The notes under the pieces are model-generated. The model was not told the DNA's origin and did not search any database. It saw only the letters and a program-made list of their open reading frames with translations. From assembly GCA_018334615.1 (NCBI GenBank), contig JAGXLP010000021.1:7058-13634 (forward strand): a stretch of DNA of 6,577 nt. The letters are read 5' to 3'. Both the position numbers and the translations under genes were made by a program. Source of the stretch: Candidatus Bipolaricaulota bacterium (GTDB lineage: Bacteria; Bipolaricaulota; Bipolaricaulia; M55B111). Below, piece by piece: positions 6,281 through 6,577 of this stretch (positions are counted from its first letter, which is position 1; every line of letters starts with the position of its first letter).

Positions 6281-6550
6281 ATGAGTACCAACACTGAAGA
6301 AAAAGAGACCACAAAAAAATGGGAAACTGACGAGGGACACCTTTACATAAAAGAGGACTACTGCAAGGGGTGCGGATACTGTATCGAGTTTTGTCCTCAG
6401 GACGTACTGGAAGAATCGGAAGAATTTAACGAAAAAGGTTATCACCCACCTATCCCGGTAGAAATCGACCAGTGTGTGAACTGCGGCTTCTGCGCATTAA
6501 TCTGTCCGGACTTCGCAATTTGGACCGAAGAGGATGATGAAAATGAATGA
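6281..6550 (+). CDS. korD: 2-oxoacid:ferredoxin oxidoreductase delta subunit, 2x[4Fe-4S] (KorD-like)
   Basis: This 89-residue ferredoxin-like protein has two intact [4Fe-4S] motifs: Cys28-x2-Cys31-x2-Cys34-x3-Cys38-Pro and Cys65-x2-Cys68-x2-Cys71-x3-Cys75-Pro. The segment between them includes GYHPP, and the second motif ends CPDFAI, both typical of the delta subunit of 2-oxoglutarate (KOR) or branched 2-oxoacid (VOR) oxidoreductases, which pass electrons between the thiamine-diphosphate site and ferredoxin. It is very acidic: 24 Asp/Glu against 6 Lys and no Arg. The ATG at 6281 is chosen over GTG at 6275 because of the ribosome site. It follows the flavoprotein gene after 27 bases and overlaps the next start by eight bases. 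Substrate choice cannot be read from this subunit; adjacency to fumarate reductase suggests 2-oxoglutarate/succinyl-CoA. A free-standing ferredoxin is the main alternative. Confidence 0.8.
   Translation: MSTNTEEKETTKKWETDEGHLYIKEDYCKGCGYCIEFCPQDVLEESEEFNEKGYHPPIPVEIDQCVNCGFCALICPDFAIWTEEDDENE
6530..6534 (+). promoter_or_regulatory. Ribosome binding site of the next gene (korA-like)
   Basis: GAGGA, continuing as TGATG, lies eight bases before the ATG at 6543 inside the end of korD. It supports translation starting at 6543 rather than at the later in-frame ATG at 6561. Confidence 0.45.
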
Positions 6551-6577
6551 TAAGGCAATTATGACCGGCAAATACTT
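6543..6577 (+). CDS. korA: Probable 2-oxoacid:ferredoxin oxidoreductase alpha subunit (5' end only)
   Basis: An ATG overlapping the korD stop by eight bases opens a frame that runs to the right edge, encoding MNDKAIMTGKY and then a Leu or Phe codon that is cut. From memory, many KorA proteins begin with a TGKYFM-like stretch leading into the conserved glycine-rich N-terminus, and korD is commonly followed directly by korA. Only 11 full codons are visible, so the call rests mainly on gene order. An in-frame ATG at 6561 is an alternative start. Confidence 0.6.
   Translation, partial: MNDKAIMTGKY

Overview
The window is one continuous plus-strand block of cytosolic anaerobic redox genes. Order: end of an MvhD-type hydrogenase iron-sulfur subunit, [NiFe]-hydrogenase small subunit (MvhG type), [NiFe]-hydrogenase large subunit (MvhA type), HdrC-like, HdrB-like, fumarate reductase/succinate dehydrogenase iron-sulfur subunit, its flavoprotein, a KorD-type 2x[4Fe-4S] ferredoxin subunit, and the first codons of what is probably KorA (2-oxoacid:ferredoxin oxidoreductase alpha). 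Both ends are cut, so HdrA (expected 5') and korABC (expected 3') cannot be seen. There are no RNA genes, mobile elements, CRISPR arrays or long gene-free stretches; the largest gap is 64 bases (2565-2628).

The organism is a strict anaerobe that handles H2 and ferredoxin, either an archaeon or an anaerobic bacterium. Mvh-type group 3c hydrogenase and Hdr occur in methanogens, other uncultured Euryarchaeota and many sulfate reducers or acetogens, so they do not settle the domain. Strong GGAGG-type ribosome sites precede most genes, AGA/AGG arginine codons are frequent, and the proteins are acidic (the FrdB-like protein has 43 Asp/Glu against 24 Lys/Arg), which hints at a saline habitat. The taxonomic placement is inference.

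The genes fall into three modules. Module 1 (1-2564) is the H2-oxidising MvhDGA set, with overlapping reading frames. Module 2 (2629-6253) is HdrC-HdrB-FrdB-FrdA, resembling a methanogen thiol:fumarate reductase whose TfrB has been split: the CCG-domain part is a separate HdrB and the iron-sulfur part a separate FrdB. No membrane anchor (SdhC/D) is present, the third FrdB cluster site has a full set of four cysteines, and the flavoprotein lacks the histidine that binds FAD covalently, so this looks like a soluble enzyme not served by quinone. Module 3 (6281 onward) starts a 2-oxoacid (probably 2-oxoglutarate):ferredoxin oxidoreductase.

The most interesting reading is that H2 electrons entering through MvhAGD would be split at an HdrA flavin (outside the window), one branch going through HdrC/HdrB to FrdB/FrdA for fumarate reduction and the other to ferredoxin, which KOR could use to carboxylate succinyl-CoA. 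That would couple two neighbouring reductive-TCA steps to one H2-driven bifurcating complex. The same parts could run backwards: succinate oxidation with H2 release, pulled by ferredoxin from 2-oxoglutarate oxidation. Complex formation, bifurcation and direction are all inferred from gene order and motifs.
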